The position numbers were made by a program, and so were the translations under genes. From assembly GCA_010645155.1 (NCBI GenBank), contig JAAGOF010000109.1, positions 2,032,889 through 2,096,888 on the forward strand: a stretch of DNA of 64,000 nucleotides. The letters run 5' to 3'. The notes beneath the pieces were generated by a model. That model was given only the letters and a program-made list of their open reading frames with translations. It was not told the DNA's origin and ran no database searches. This DNA is from Tigriopus japonicus (lineage: Eukaryota; Arthropoda; Copepoda; Harpacticoida; Harpacticidae). Each line of letters starts with the position of its first letter. Position 1 is the first letter of the stretch. Shown piece by piece: positions 12,601 to 23,147 of the stretch.

Positions 12601-15600
12601 TGACGTATTTTCAGGTTTTTAAATTAAATTTTAAAACAAAAAACAAAGTATCCCGAAAAAGTGGTCTGCAATCTTGAGGTGACAACAGTATTTGGTATCC
12701 GCAACAACTATCACGTGTTTTCAACCAGGGAAAACGGCCAAAGTGTTTTTATGACATTCCCTGGCCAATCGATGTAAATAACAGAAGTTTCCCAATCTAC
12801 AGTTTCAACTTACCCAAACCAAGATTCAGGTTTTTTTTGCGAAAAATATAAGGACTGAAGGAGAGAGACTCTAATTAGCGACCTTGAGATTAACCCAAAA
12901 CTAGGTTTCTTTCTCCTCTTTAAACAGGGTACAAGGATTAAAGAATGAATACCACTGCAGTAGCAGAGTACCTTTAAATACTTTGAAAACCTTGAACCAA
13001 AAAGAGGGTTCCTAACGAACTCTGACGAGATGGACACTTTCTACGTCATGCTTCATTTACTCTTGAACTTGGAAGGGAAAGGTGTTCATCTTCGTTTCAG
13101 GAATCATGTGACCAAGCATGATCAAGATCCACTTGGCGTGGTGCTTAAAAAGGCTTTTGAATTTATATGGCAGTTTCTGAGATGCAATGAGTTATGTTTC
13201 TGACCCAAGACACCATAAGGTGGATTTATTGCGGATTTTTTTCAAGCTTTTCAAACTAAAAGAATCTTCAGAACCATTGGTCAAATTTGAACAATACACA
13301 TTTAGATCTAACATATATGTAATAAATTAAAACTAATAATTGGAATGTGTCTTTGGCAAGCAACCAAAATTAATGTCATATTTAAAAATTCATGTTTCAA
13401 AAGTAGTTTGTGAATTGTGGAATATATGTTTAAAACACGGAGATATTTGGTCAGTTCAAATTTTGCAAGATTCTGTACGTTTTAAAAACTCATTTTATCG
13501 AACGAGCTCTGTCGAGAAAAAAAACACAAATATAAATTTCTAAAAATGCAAAAAAAATTAAAAAAAACACAAAAATATCCATTTTTTATCATTTTCCTTT
13601 CTTTTTCACTTGTTAAACTTAATCTCAATCAAAATACTGTTTTTTATTAAAATGGCATTTTTTTTTCATAAACCCACATGTTTTTGGGTCCAAAATTGTG
13701 ACTTCTTTAAAACATTTTTTGTTAAGAGACCAAAAGCTAGAGCTAAGTTTGGTTCGACCAATTGTGAATTTGGAACCACAATTTATTTACTTCACAGTTT
13801 TAAAAAAAAATGTTGTTTTTCGCCACAACACTACTTAATTTCTCCTTCTTAAAAGTCACGATAATAGTTTGGATATCTCTCTGTTCCATTTTACTTCAAT
13901 GGTCCCATTAGTAGCTTAAGAAATTTGAAACGAAAGCAAATCACTTTGCAGAGCATTTACCTTGCAGAACTTGGTTAAGAAGAAGAACCAATTCTCGTTG
14001 ATGGTTTTCCCACCCTTGGTTGGTTGAGCTTGGCTTGGAACCATTTAGACTCTCGAGAATGGACCGAATCAAGTCCCTGAAGTGAGCATGCTCGATCAGA
14101 CTGGAAACCACGGCCAAGAAACGCTCTCTCAGTTCTTCTGTTCTGAGATAGACAAAGTATTTCTTGGGTCGAGCTGGGTTCTTTAGCTCGAGTTCCGGTT
14201 GGAACAGATAATCCAGATCCAAGTCATCCTCAAAGTAGAACTCTGAAATGTGTGGCGTGGATTCCAATTGGATCACTTTTAGCAGACCATTGAGCAATTG
14301 GTCCAAGTAGGTTTGGGAGAGGAACAAATAGCTGCAAAGAAGTGGGAAAGTTCCTTTCATTTGACGATGGAGTTTCTGGCAATGCAGTTGAGATAAACAA
14401 AGTTTGCTCGACTCATGTTGTTCTTACCTCTCATTCCTGGTGAAACTCAATAACACAAATTGACTTTCCATTTTCATCAATTTCCTTCCAAGTTCCACGT
14501 TTTCAAATAGACCGGGTTTCTTCTCGAGGTCCAAACTCAACTCGAATATGTCTTGTTGGCATTCTTGGACCAATTTGGCCTTGTCAATGGATGGGTTAGC
14601 GAGAAACACTTTTCCAAGAAGGTCCTGACACTTGATATGGATCTTTGTCTCGTTATGAAGCTTCACGGAAAGGCTGGCTAAGAGTTGAATTTCGACATAA
14701 ATCAGATTACTCAAGGTCTCACCGCACAAATTGTGAAGAGAAAGTACAGTGTGGAACATCTCTTCGCGAAGTGTCACACTTGACAACTCGATCAAGGAGT
14801 GAGATAAGCTGAGCAAGACCTGTAATTGCATCAGCATATGGTCTTTGGCCTTGTTCAACCACTCAAGATTGACATTCGGAGAACTTCCGACTTGCTCGTC
14901 CCCGAGTAAACAGGTCACATATTGGGTCCAAGTTCTCAAAGCCAAGGTTTTGACTTTGAGACTCCGTCGAAAGTCCGGATCTTTGATGATCTTGATCAAG
15001 GCTGTGGATATACCGGGTAAAAGTCCCCCAAAAGTCCGGCAAAATTGTTCCTTGACCTTAATCTCGGTGGGAATGAAGCTCTCTAGTAAGTCCAAGGTGA
15101 CAAGGTTCAACTTTTTCAGAGCTACCTCATTCTGGGCCCAATCCAAGGCCAAGAAAGTTAAGTGACCAAGAGCGAGCTTCATGTCTTCGCTAAAGAAGGA
15201 CACGAGAATTTCGTCTTTAGAAACGGATTTCACCAAAGTTCGAATGCATTTTAAGCCTGAGATCCTCAAATCCTCAGAAATTGGCTTGTCGACATTGGAA
15301 AGACCACCTTCCTTGACAGACAATCCACTCAATATCGTCAAAATATGGGTGGTGACATCTTTGAGAATGAAGAATGAGTCCACAAGTACGTTTTTACGTG
15401 AGAAATAGTTGCTTATGAAATCCATAACCGCAATCGTAAAGTTCTCATTCAACTGTGGGCTTTTCAAGTAAACTTGTAATGGAAACAGAATGTACTCTTG
15501 AAGTTGTTCCAGTTCCTGGGACGAACTTTCAGTGCACAACTCGTCCAATTTCCTCAGGAGTTCAAGGTTGGGTTGTTGCGCCAAGAGGGCGCAAATGGGT

Positions 15601-15626
15601 CGAAATCGTTGGAAACACTGATCCAT
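6671..15626 (-). CDS. TTI1: TELO2-interacting protein 1 (TTI1), 3'-incomplete
   Basis: TTI1 belongs to the TTT complex (TELO2-TTI1-TTI2), an HSP90 co-chaperone assembly that stabilises PIKK kinases such as mTOR, ATM and ATR. Exons read on the minus strand: 15626-14428, 14331-13961, 7245-6987 and 6797-6671, with phases 2, 1, 2, 0 and GT-AG borders throughout. Together they give about 652 residues. Recognition rests on the N-terminal CFQRFRPIC and QLEQ-type QEYILFPLQVYLKSP motifs, and on exons 3-4 (FETIGSLALLAQK, then LYFALRDVAK), which parallel the human region preceding the CGY repeat. Human TTI1 is about 1,090 residues, so roughly 40% is missing: after the donor at 6670 no further exon was found before the left edge. 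Intron 2 (7246-13960) is 6.7 kb and packed with transposons. The start ATG directly follows a splice acceptor. Confidence 0.85.
7246..8679 (-). other. TTI1 intron 2, proximal part
   Basis: Intronic DNA bounded by the CAG acceptor at 7246-7248. It includes a short (GAC)n microsatellite around 7953-7973. The reading frames present lack splice context and resemble no known protein. Confidence 0.5.
8680..9010 (+). mobile_element. Decayed non-LTR retrotransposon (LINE) RT fragment
   Basis: The plus strand encodes FAPLQKFGTNASICIYAYEA followed by an EDLEPIYSWITEIDMALND-like stretch. This corresponds to the YADD catalytic region and following segment of the better-preserved minus-strand copy at 49662-50440. 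The expected YADD reads YAYE, so the catalytic aspartates are lost and the fragment is dead. Confidence 0.72.
9011..9265. repeat. Interspersed repeat with TAATTGTAATTAATTACA units
   Basis: A block beginning GTAAGTTGCC and containing AAATGGCAGATCTG, followed by short TGTAATTG/CAATTACA units. It recurs at 51290-51497 plus 52786-53000, where it is interrupted by a hAT-type insertion. Class unknown. Confidence 0.65.
9287..10643 (+). mobile_element. pogo/Tigger-like element, non-autonomous
   Basis: The ends are CAATCGAATCTCGATATAAG and the complementary TGAGATTCGACTG, flanked on both sides by TA. Several internal TCTCGATATAAGAAA motifs repeat. Ends of the CAGTCGAATCTCGTTATA type with TA duplication are characteristic of pogo/Tigger elements (Tc1/mariner superfamily). 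No transposase was recognised. It is interrupted by a hAT-type MITE at 10032-10281, so it is older than that insertion. Confidence 0.68.
10032..10281 (+). mobile_element. hAT-type MITE (CAGGGGTCGGCAA family), complete
   Basis: A 250-bp element with ends CAGGGGTCGGCAACC and GTTGCCGACCCCTG and a perfect 8-bp duplication GGTTAGAT at 10024-10031 and 10282-10289. The interior is rich in GTGGGCCC blocks and has no ORF of interest. It is nested in the pogo-like element. Related copies lie at 3017, 37878, 46098, 47486 and 54389. Confidence 0.9.
10928..11470. mobile_element. mariner-type MITE (CAGGGTTAGGCAGAATT ends)
   Basis: A 543-bp element with terminal repeats CAGGGTTAGGCAGAATT and AATTCTGCCTAACCCTG, flanked by TA on each side. 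A minus-strand frame at 11095-11445 (116 codons) resembles no transposase I can name. It probably moved in trans. Confidence 0.8.
11841..12110. repeat. Foldback inverted repeat
   Basis: The left arm (11841-11888, starting GAGCAGATTTAGATACCTTT) and right arm (12063-12110) are reverse complements with few mismatches, separated by about 170 bp. It is a probable old MITE with unclear termini. Confidence 0.62.
12130..13960 (-). other. TTI1 intron 2, distal part
   Basis: AT-rich intron with A/T homopolymer runs, especially 13500-13850. Nothing else is recognised. It is bounded by the donor GTAAAT at 13960. Confidence 0.5.
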
Positions 15627-15646
15627 CTGAAACAAACCGGTTTAAA
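15627..15646 (-). promoter_or_regulatory. 3' splice acceptor abutting TTI1 ATG
   Basis: On the minus strand the sequence AACCGGTTTGTTTCAG runs directly into the TTI1 ATG. The pyrimidine-rich tract plus CAG is a strong acceptor, but no donor or 5' exon fits in the 80 bp separating it from the Gemin2 stop. It could receive a trans-spliced leader, or close a cis intron starting inside or upstream of Gemin2. Confidence 0.6.
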
Positions 15647-15695
15647 ACGAGGATCAATCACAGACATAGAATGTCCAAAATGAACATGATGCAGT

Positions 15696-15701
15696 TTTAT
15701 T
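15696..15701 (-). terminator. Gemin2 polyadenylation signal
   Basis: AATAAA on the minus strand, 5 bases after the Gemin2 TAA (15709-15707) and about 70 bases before the TTI1 ATG. A 3'-UTR this short with a coding start so close is typical of intercistronic regions in operons resolved by trans-splicing. Confidence 0.7.
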
Positions 15702-15706
15702 TGGCC

Positions 15707-18700
15707 TTAATCTGCCAAGTCTCCTTGGCTAAAATACTTTGATACAATACAAATAATAAGGGTTAGTTTTGAGATCTGTTCCAAACAAGGATTTTCTTTT
15801 GCCAATTTGGATCGTTCTTTGCTTGCCGAAATAGCAATGGTTCGAATGGCACTTCCGATATCGGGATGAAGAGGTTTCTCGAGGTTGGCTAAGAGAGAAT
15901 ACGCCCAAAGGGCCATTTCGGGTCTGAGTCCACCCAAAAGCTCACACCAAGAGGCCAAGTATTCAATCACTGTGGTCAGAACGTTGGGCTTAAGGTAGAA
16001 GAACACTTGGCTCAACGGTGATTGACCGCTGACAACGGGTTCAGATCCCTCTTGAGTCTCCTCTTCAATTTCAGAGTCGCCATCGGCAATCTTGGCTTGT
16101 ACCAATTCAGACCAGAATGCACTTCCATAGCAAAACACGGCCCAACCTAAAAGTAGATATGATTGATGGAACTATTTACGTACGTAGATAGAAACTCCGG
16201 TTTGCCGATACATTTCAAGTATTAGACTGCAGAGGAAAGTAGAGTAGAGGTTAGTTTGGGAGGAGACAGTTCAAAATGAATTTGGATGACGCATGTGTCT
16301 TCATAAATCATAGCTATGGTTTATTATGGGTTTCCAAGAAATAAAAAGGCGTACAAATTCAAAACCACTTTTGTGGATTAAATGCGTTATCCCACACTTC
16401 CTCTTAATAAGACAACAAGACAAAAAACGACGAATTGACAAAAAGACATTGATTCAATTTGTCAAAAAAGATAATGGCATTTGTACGAGGGGCAAAATGT
16501 GACTAGGAAAACGTGAAACCGAAGAAAAATACATTACTAGAAAGTTGAGAAACGTATGATACGCTCAAAAATGTCCGTCAAAAGTAGTTTGAAGTAATGA
16601 ATTATGAAAGCATTCCTTAACCAAAAAGGCTGAAACCGAAAGTTTCGCCGTGAAACCGATTAACTTGTATTTTATTTTGGACCATTCCATCAGAGTCTGT
16701 GGCACTCTGGCATTTTCAAACCATCCACCACAAACTACCCCCAGACTTCTCAATTCTAGCTAAGCAGGCAGACCGCCGTGACAGTGCGGAGATCCGTGAC
16801 CTCCAGATGACGTAGGCTGTATTTGACTCTGAGAATCGAACTTCAAAAAGGATATTTGCGTTACAAACACGGTGGCGCACTCTATGACGTTCCTTATGAA
16901 ACAATCATTTTTACCAATGTTGTTAGGTAATCCCTCATAGAGGGCGGTTTTGTCGACGTCAAAATTGAGATATCTCTATTTTATTTATCTATGCCATCCA
17001 CTCACCACCTCGCCTACCATCTATGAACTAACATGCTCTCGTGACCTACCTCCTGCACCAACATCCACTCATTCTTTCCCCTGTCTCATTAATGTGCAGA
17101 AGGCTCTCTGCTTTGGAGCTGGGGGTAGGATGCTTGTACTTGATTCCAATAACTATTCATATTTTAACTAAGTCTTTCTTGTTAAATAAAGGTCCTAACC
17201 TCCCAAACCCAAGTTATTTCACATCCTTAACTTTTGTCTCTAACTCCATTCTTTAAATTCCGTGTCTGCTTTGAAGAATGTTAATTGAAGGTTACAAAAA
17301 TTGCCACTAGATGGAGCCAAAACAGGGGCAAAGTCCCTTGATTTCAGATCGATCCTCAACTTTGATTTGTTACCAGAATTGCAGTTTCCATCTTAAAATG
17401 GATTTCTCTTCATATTTCGAGTCTTTTGGAGCTCAGCTACGATATTAGTGTGTTCAAAAAGTAAAAAGGCACAGTGAGTGATCACAAATTGAGGCTAAAT
17501 ATTTACCAGAAGCACCCACAAATGTTTCTATCTCAAGATGGCGCTGATTGTCATTTTTTCTCTTTAATTGAAGCTCAACTTTGCTTCCTTCAGAGGGCTT
17601 GCTCTGACTAGAGCTCTATATTAGAAAGAGTACAATCATATCCAACGCCATCTAGTTCATTCTGCTCGCAACTGCTCGCCGTTCCCAAAAGGATGCACAG
17701 GTACCCTCTAAGCTGAACAAGTTTTCCAAATCATCAGACCAAGATAGCACCTTTTGAGAAACTAAAGGGCCTAGAACCCTAATGAAGGGGTCCAAAATGA
17801 ACTATTAGTGTTTTTCAAATGATTCAAATCTGAATCGCTTGTAGAATTAGGTTTAAAGCTTTAAAAGACAGTAAGAGAATGAAAATCTATCCCTTTGGAC
17901 ATATTGATGCAAAAGGTGATGGCAACAGTGTGATAGGAAATGAAATTGCAGGGCTGCTGAATTCTCTTCCCTCTTGTGCTTCACAGTCATGGTTATTGCT
18001 GAGAAAGAGCGCAGGGAATTTTCTTCCTCTCTTGACTTCACCCCTGGCTGCTATTTACACTTGCCCACCTACCCCTTGATATGCAAGATCACGAGTGTCA
18101 GTGGTGGTGGCCAGCAGGGGAGTCCAGTCAAATGCTTGCTAGCTTCAGATGGCTTGCCCAGCTTGCCCACTGGCACTTGTTCATGTTGTGTTGTGGAACT
18201 GCAAGGATTGCTGGGCCGGGCCAGCTCTCTCTCTCCCTTTCTTTCTCTCTCTCGCTCGCTCTCTCCCGCTCGCTCTCTCTCGCTCGCTCTCTCCCGCTCG
18301 CTCTCTCTCGCTCGCTCTCTCCCGCTCGCTCTCTCTCGCTCGCTTTCTCCCGCTCGCTCGCTCTCTCTCTCTCGCTCTCGCTCTCCACACTGAGCCCAGT
18401 GAGCAAACAAGGACTTGAAGGACTTGACTCAACATTTCAGGGTTGATAGGTAAAGAGAGGAAAACTCAACATGCTCCTCTCTATCACTATTCTTTCTCAC
18501 ACATTTTTTATGGTAGGAGCCCTGATTGTGAACGTTTTCTCTGAAAAAGCATTGATCACAATGAGGGGTGAGATATTCATTTTTCTCTTAGTCTTTTAGG
18601 TTTTAAACCTAATTTTACAGGCAATTCAGCTTTGAATCATTTGAAACACACTAATAGTTCATTTTGGACCCCTTCATTAGGGTTCTAGGCCCTTTAGTTT

Positions 18701-21700
18701 CTCAAAAGGTGCTATCTTGGTCTGATGATTTGGAAAACTTGTTCAGCTTAGAGGGTACCTGTGTATCCTTTTGGGAACAGCGAGCAGTTGCGAGCAGAAG
18801 GAACTAGATGGCGTTGGATATGATTGTACTCTTTCTAATATAGAGCTCTAGCTCTGACGGCAGAGTTGTTCATTTTGAGAAAAAGAGAGGGCACCCTAGT
18901 AGGATGTTTTAAGGGCATGCTAAATTATGTAAGAGCCATCTAGGTGAAGCGAATGTTAGTTTTCTTTAAAATCCTAAATATCATCTTGAAATCTCCGAAA
19001 ATCATCTGCGGATAAACAACCAACATTTTTGGCTGACGCAATTAGGTGTTTATGGATAAAAGGCGAGAAAATATGTGTTTTTTGGAGGCTAAAAAAATGT
19101 CTTTCTTTTGAAAATTGACTTGATAAAAATTCAAGTAAATGTTGCCTGTGCTGTTTAACAATTTTGTTGAAGTTGAAACAACTAGCAGTTCTTCACCCTG
19201 GTGACGAGAAGACAATTCATGTTTTAGGCTTTATATTTTGACCCAGAACATTACACGATGGCTACTCTCTAAAATTGAGTGACAGACCAAATGAAAAGTG
19301 GGCGCTTTTCCAAATTTGCCAAGGCAGTAAGCCTGCCTTAATTTTATTAATTTTTCTGCACTCAAGTATGGTGCAAAACACCAACTATATGTCGAAAAAA
19401 ATGTCTTAACTGAACTTTTTTCGCCAAATTTTAGTTAATTTGGCGAGAAATAGCCCCAAAAGGCCTAAATATGTGGCTGTTCCCAAAAAATGATGAAATG
19501 TTTTTCCCTCCCAAAAGCGCTCTTCTTCTATGTGAAAAAATATATTTTATGTTTCACAAAACTTTCTGCCCTTTATTTATGAACATTCCAAAAAAGCCAT
19601 CATCTTTCCGAAAACTTATTAGCTGACGCTGTTTTTAATGAAAACCTACCTTTTTCATCAGACTTGTTGGGAAGTTGGACCTCACTTGGATGAAGATCTT
19701 TGGGTTGGGATCGAAGCCAAGCAAAGTGTCGAGACAATTTCGTCCTCACATCCGAGAAATCCGCCACTTGTTTCCTTTGCCAATCCAAGCTGGGAACATA
19801 CTTCAAGGGCAAATCGGATTTCCTTCGGCTCACAAATTGCGGTTGTATGGTTTGTCCGGATTTTGTCCGCAGCTCCTCGATATTTTCCGCTACACGTGAA
19901 AGGGAAACCAATGAGTTCAGACTCATGTGATCAGTAATAAATGCTTGTAATTGCATGAGATAACGATTTTTGTCAATTGAACTGAGACGATTCAGGCATA
20001 AAAAGGTGTTTTAGTATGAGTCTTCAAATGGTATTGATAAGTTTCAAAGAAAACACTTTTCCAGCCTGAACCCGTATTTGTTTGAAATCTGCTACCTTTG
20101 TTCTGACGAGCTCTATGATTTTGGGATATGAGGAAACCAGCTCTTTGTTCTAGAAGCTGGGTTTGATTGAGTTGGATCAAATTGGCAATAAACTCAAATG
20201 TCCCTGGGGCTTCTTTCCCTTGTAGGATTTTCATTTCCAATCTGGCAGAACAGATTTCGGAGGCAAAGTTTGGGCTGAGTCAGTTCCGGGTAGTCTTGTA
20301 CGTAGTAGTACTTGACGAGTTTATTTGATATGAGAAAACACTATTATGGAACAAAACTGCTGGACCAAACAAAAAAATGGTGTGACATCGTATTGATGAT
20401 GAGATTCAAAAATCGAAAATTCTAGTCAGAATTCCACGAGAAACTTGATTTCCAAGGTCTCGTCATCCCTCGTAAAAAGCGGGTATGGCCAGTTTTCCAA
20501 AGAAAGACCCATTTCGGCCAAATATCGGACAACCTTTGAAGACATAATCAAGTTGAAAGTTGAAATCCAATTCTGGAAGTCATGACTCGTGAGCGTGCAT
20601 TGGGGTTTCCTGACGGTTTCGCACACTGCAAACTCAATGCCTTTTTGAACATCAAAACCCCGTTCTAAATTTTACAGTAGGATTTAGTCTCCCAAACAAG
20701 CCTACATAAATAATTCATTCATTTTTTTATTTATGCATGGTTCCTGAGTTTTGATAATCGTCTTGTTTGCTTTGGTGCTTCTTGGTCTTTATTGGATTGA
20801 TGAAATAAAATGTAAAATGAATCTACGCATTCTATGACCTGATCTTGGAGGGGGTATTTTTTGTAACTTTTATATCAAGGGTCGCTTCAATCTCGCCCAT
20901 TTAACATTAAACGCTTTATTTCGTGCGAGTTTTTAGGGATTTTGTTCCTTTTTCCTGAATAACTCCCTTAATACTCATGAAAAGTTCTTGGCAACCCAAT
21001 AAAACATAAACAATGAGCGCTTGGCAGCGAGGAGAAAAAAATCAATTCAAAAAGACAAAAAATTGCACTCGTATGGACAAAGACGTTGAATGTAAAGTGA
21101 TTTGTGGAAAAATGTTAAATCAGTTGGATTTCTATGGACAAAATTACCAACTTCGTACATTCTAAAGGTAAAAGATATCAAATAAAAGCAAGGAAATACA
21201 GAGAAAAGAGAAAAAAACCGCCCGAAAAAATCACTAGGAAAACCCCGAGCGTGTTTATCTCCAATGCGACTTCAACATTGCCGCGCTTCAAATCTCCGAT
21301 AATGATGAATGGCTTTGGGCATTTCTCAAGACCATTAAACTTGGGTATTCAATTATTAAAGAAATCGAAAATCGTACCCAATAACTGTACAGGGTTGTCA
21401 CGAATTAGAGTCTCCTACCAAATCAAAAATCATTCGTGACACTTAACATTATACTAATACCATTTGAAGAAAACAATTTTTGGTATACTCAGGCAAAGTA
21501 TGAATGACATTGATTGACCCGTTATAAAACTAATATATTGTTTTCAAGAACGGCTCCCTCGCTCAAGGTATGCACGCTCTATTATCAAAAAACATCCTTA
21601 CTTTGAGCGCCAATTAGAAGGAATAATGTTGCCGAAATTCATTAGACGACAAAAACAAAGAGTTAGGTGTACACCTGTATTTTTAAAGTTACTTTTATCT

Positions 21701-23147
21701 TATTTGACTATATCGTCTCCTTTTGTCGCAATTTGTCATCAAAATTTTTGGGACTCTAAATAAAAACAACCCTGTACATCATATTTTTGTATGTCTACAC
21801 GTTTTACGATAGACAAAGTTAATAACTCTAAACTCCATAACTTGATGTAAATAATCTCAATATTTTCAAATGTATAAACCTACAACTTGACGCATCAAGT
21901 AGACTTAAAGTTAGGACAAATTGCGATTTCCCTTTAGGCTTGTCTTAAAGACCTAATTTGTCACGCTACCTTGGATCATAACCATCATAACTAGGGACAG
22001 GAAGTTAAGATAAATAAAACTGTCAAATTAAACGAAAAAAGACGAATAGAATTGCCTGATTAGACGAAAAAAGACGAATAGAATTGCCTGATTAGACGAA
22101 AAAAGACGAATAGAATTGCCTGATTAGACGAATAAAATTGACCGTTTAAACGAAAGAAGACGAATAAAAGTTCACATTAGACGAAAAAAAAGATAAAATA
22201 CTTGCAAGATGGAAAAAATCGAATTAATTTCCCAAAAAGGTGAATAAACCTATCTTATAAGAAAGAAGAAAAATTAAATGACTGTCCAGACGAAAAAAGA
22301 CGTTTAAAGCTGCTCCCACAAAATAGACGTTATGTATGTCCCTTTTGATAAGGACCAATCTGTCTGAACTGATCTGACTGTCAAAAAACGGCGAAATCTA
22401 GAAAATTTAAAAAAAGGAAGTACCTAACGCGCAAGAATTAGCCAGTAGTACATTATCAAATAAAAACCAAGAGTTAAAAATGCCTTTTTAAAGGAACATT
22501 TTTAGTACAACTATACTTAAAATCAGATTTGCAAATCCAATAATTGTTCTGAAGGCCTTTTCAAGCCAATAGTAATCTTTTCTTTCTGTGTCTGTCGAGC
22601 AACTGTACGAGTACAAGTTAATTTATAAGTGTGGATTGTATTTTGTTTGTGCAAAACCGCAACTGACAATCAAATTATTACATTGGCTTGTAATTGGTGG
22701 GGTTGAACTTTCTTTGAAGTTTTTATTTGCTTGGAAAATTGAAAAAAAAAACGCTGAAAGCGCTTGAATTCCAAAAAAACTCTAAATTTTTGGCCAATTA
22801 GACGAAAAAAGAAAAATCCAAAAAGACGAAAAAACACGAATTAGTTTATTCGTCTTAAGTTCCTGTCCCTGATCATAACCAAATATCCTCCAAACCATTA
22901 CAAAACCCCTATTGCTTCTTAGCTGATTATCTTAATTTTCCTCACCAACAACTACTTGAGGTAACTTTTTGGCCTCCCTTTGAGCTCTCCGTAAGAATTG
23001 GATGCCATCCATGGCTTCCATGTTGGTTTCCGTTGGACTCTCAAAGGACGACGAATCCGGATCATCACCGGATTCGTCGCTTAAAGGACCCAAAGCTCGT
23101 TGCATGAGGTCCTCCTCCATTTGACCGGCTTCGTGGGTGAAGGCCAT
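15707..23147 (-). CDS. GEMIN2: Gemin2 (SMN-interacting protein 1)
   Basis: Gemin2 binds SMN and the Sm protein pentamer and drives spliceosomal snRNP assembly in the cytoplasm. Three exons on the minus strand: 23147-22946, 19889-19650 and 16146-15707, phases 1 and 1, giving 293 residues (human Gemin2 about 280). Diagnostic matches: FLRRAQREAKKLPQVVV joined across intron 1 to A; SLDWQRKQVADFSDVRTKL in exon 2; GWAVFCYG at the exon 2/3 joint; the C-terminal LLANLEKPLHPDI and IICIVSKYFSQGDLAD, the last matching the vertebrate ICLVSRYF-DLAD ending. The acidic N-terminus (SDESGDDPDSSSF) suits the SMN-binding part. Intron 1 (3.1 kb) and intron 2 (3.5 kb) each carry a hAT-like element. The gene lies head-to-tail with TTI1. 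Confidence 0.93.
16783..16980 (-). mobile_element. LINE 5' fragment in Gemin2 intron 2
   Basis: The sequence parallels 45335-45550, the 5' part of the minus-strand LINE remnant. Shared stretches include ATCCGTGACCTC, GAACTTCAAAAAGGA and GACGTTCCTTATGAAACAA. Only the 5' end is present, with no reverse transcriptase, so it is a truncated or recombined piece. Confidence 0.65.
17609..18850. mobile_element. hAT-like element with ~250-bp terminal inverted repeats
   Basis: It starts TAGAGCTCTATATTAGAAAG and ends with the exact complement. The inverted arms extend about 250 bp inward (17609 to about 17860; about 18605 to 18850) and differ at only a few positions. An 8-bp duplication GCTCTGAC flanks it at 17601-17608 and 18851-18858. 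The centre holds unique sequence and a CT/CG-rich microsatellite. No transposase. Near-identical arms point to a recent insertion or conversion. Confidence 0.88.
18219..18385. repeat. (CTCTCTCGCTCG)n microsatellite
   Basis: A run of CTCTCTCGCTCG/CTCTCCCGCTCG units inside the hAT-like element. It is translatable in several frames as Ser/Leu/Arg or Glu/Arg repeats, which are artefacts of the repeat. Confidence 0.9.
20096..20241 (-). CDS. Possible exon, unrecognised, inside Gemin2 intron 1
   Basis: A minus-strand open stretch bounded by a plausible acceptor (TTCTGCCAG) and donor (CAAAG then GTAGCA), encoding a hydrophilic helical segment with APGTFEFIANLIQLNQTQLL. Gemin2 exon 1 joins exon 2 in frame without it, so it is not needed for Gemin2. 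I do not recognise it. It may be a gene relic or an alternative exon. Confidence 0.3.
20426..20625 (-). CDS. Possible terminal exon, unrecognised
   Basis: After a CAG acceptor at 20626-20628 the frame stays open to a stop at 20426-20428. It encodes about 65 residues including MSSKVVRYLAEMGLSLENW and ending in KFLVEF. The composition looks coding rather than random, but no family was recognised. It lies in Gemin2 intron 1 on the same strand and may be a pseudogene fragment. Confidence 0.3.
21390..21774. mobile_element. mariner-type MITE (CAGGGTTGT ends)
   Basis: A 385-bp element with CAGGGTTGT...TTAGAGTC at the left and the complementary GACTCTAA...ACAACCCTG at the right, TA on both flanks. 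No coding capacity. It shares the CAGGGTT start with 10928-11470 but is otherwise different. It lies in Gemin2 intron 1. Confidence 0.78.
21992..22871. mobile_element. hAT-type element with GACGAAAAAA tandem core
   Basis: The ends are TAGGGACAGGAAGTTAAGA and the complementary TCTTAAGTTCCTGTCCCTG, with an 8-bp duplication ATCATAAC at 21984-21991 and 22872-22879. The left part holds three near-perfect 32-bp units (about 22035-22135) containing AAAAAAGACGAATAGAATTG, then degenerate ones. No transposase. Confidence 0.82.

Noticed and set aside
18069..18446. Several overlapping frames on both strands rich in Ser/Leu/Arg or Glu/Arg
   Set aside because: They are translations of the CTCTCTCGCTCG microsatellite and have no non-repetitive protein content.
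22035..22200. CRISPR-like array
   Set aside because: The units are directly adjacent tandem repeats without variable spacers, in a eukaryotic intron.
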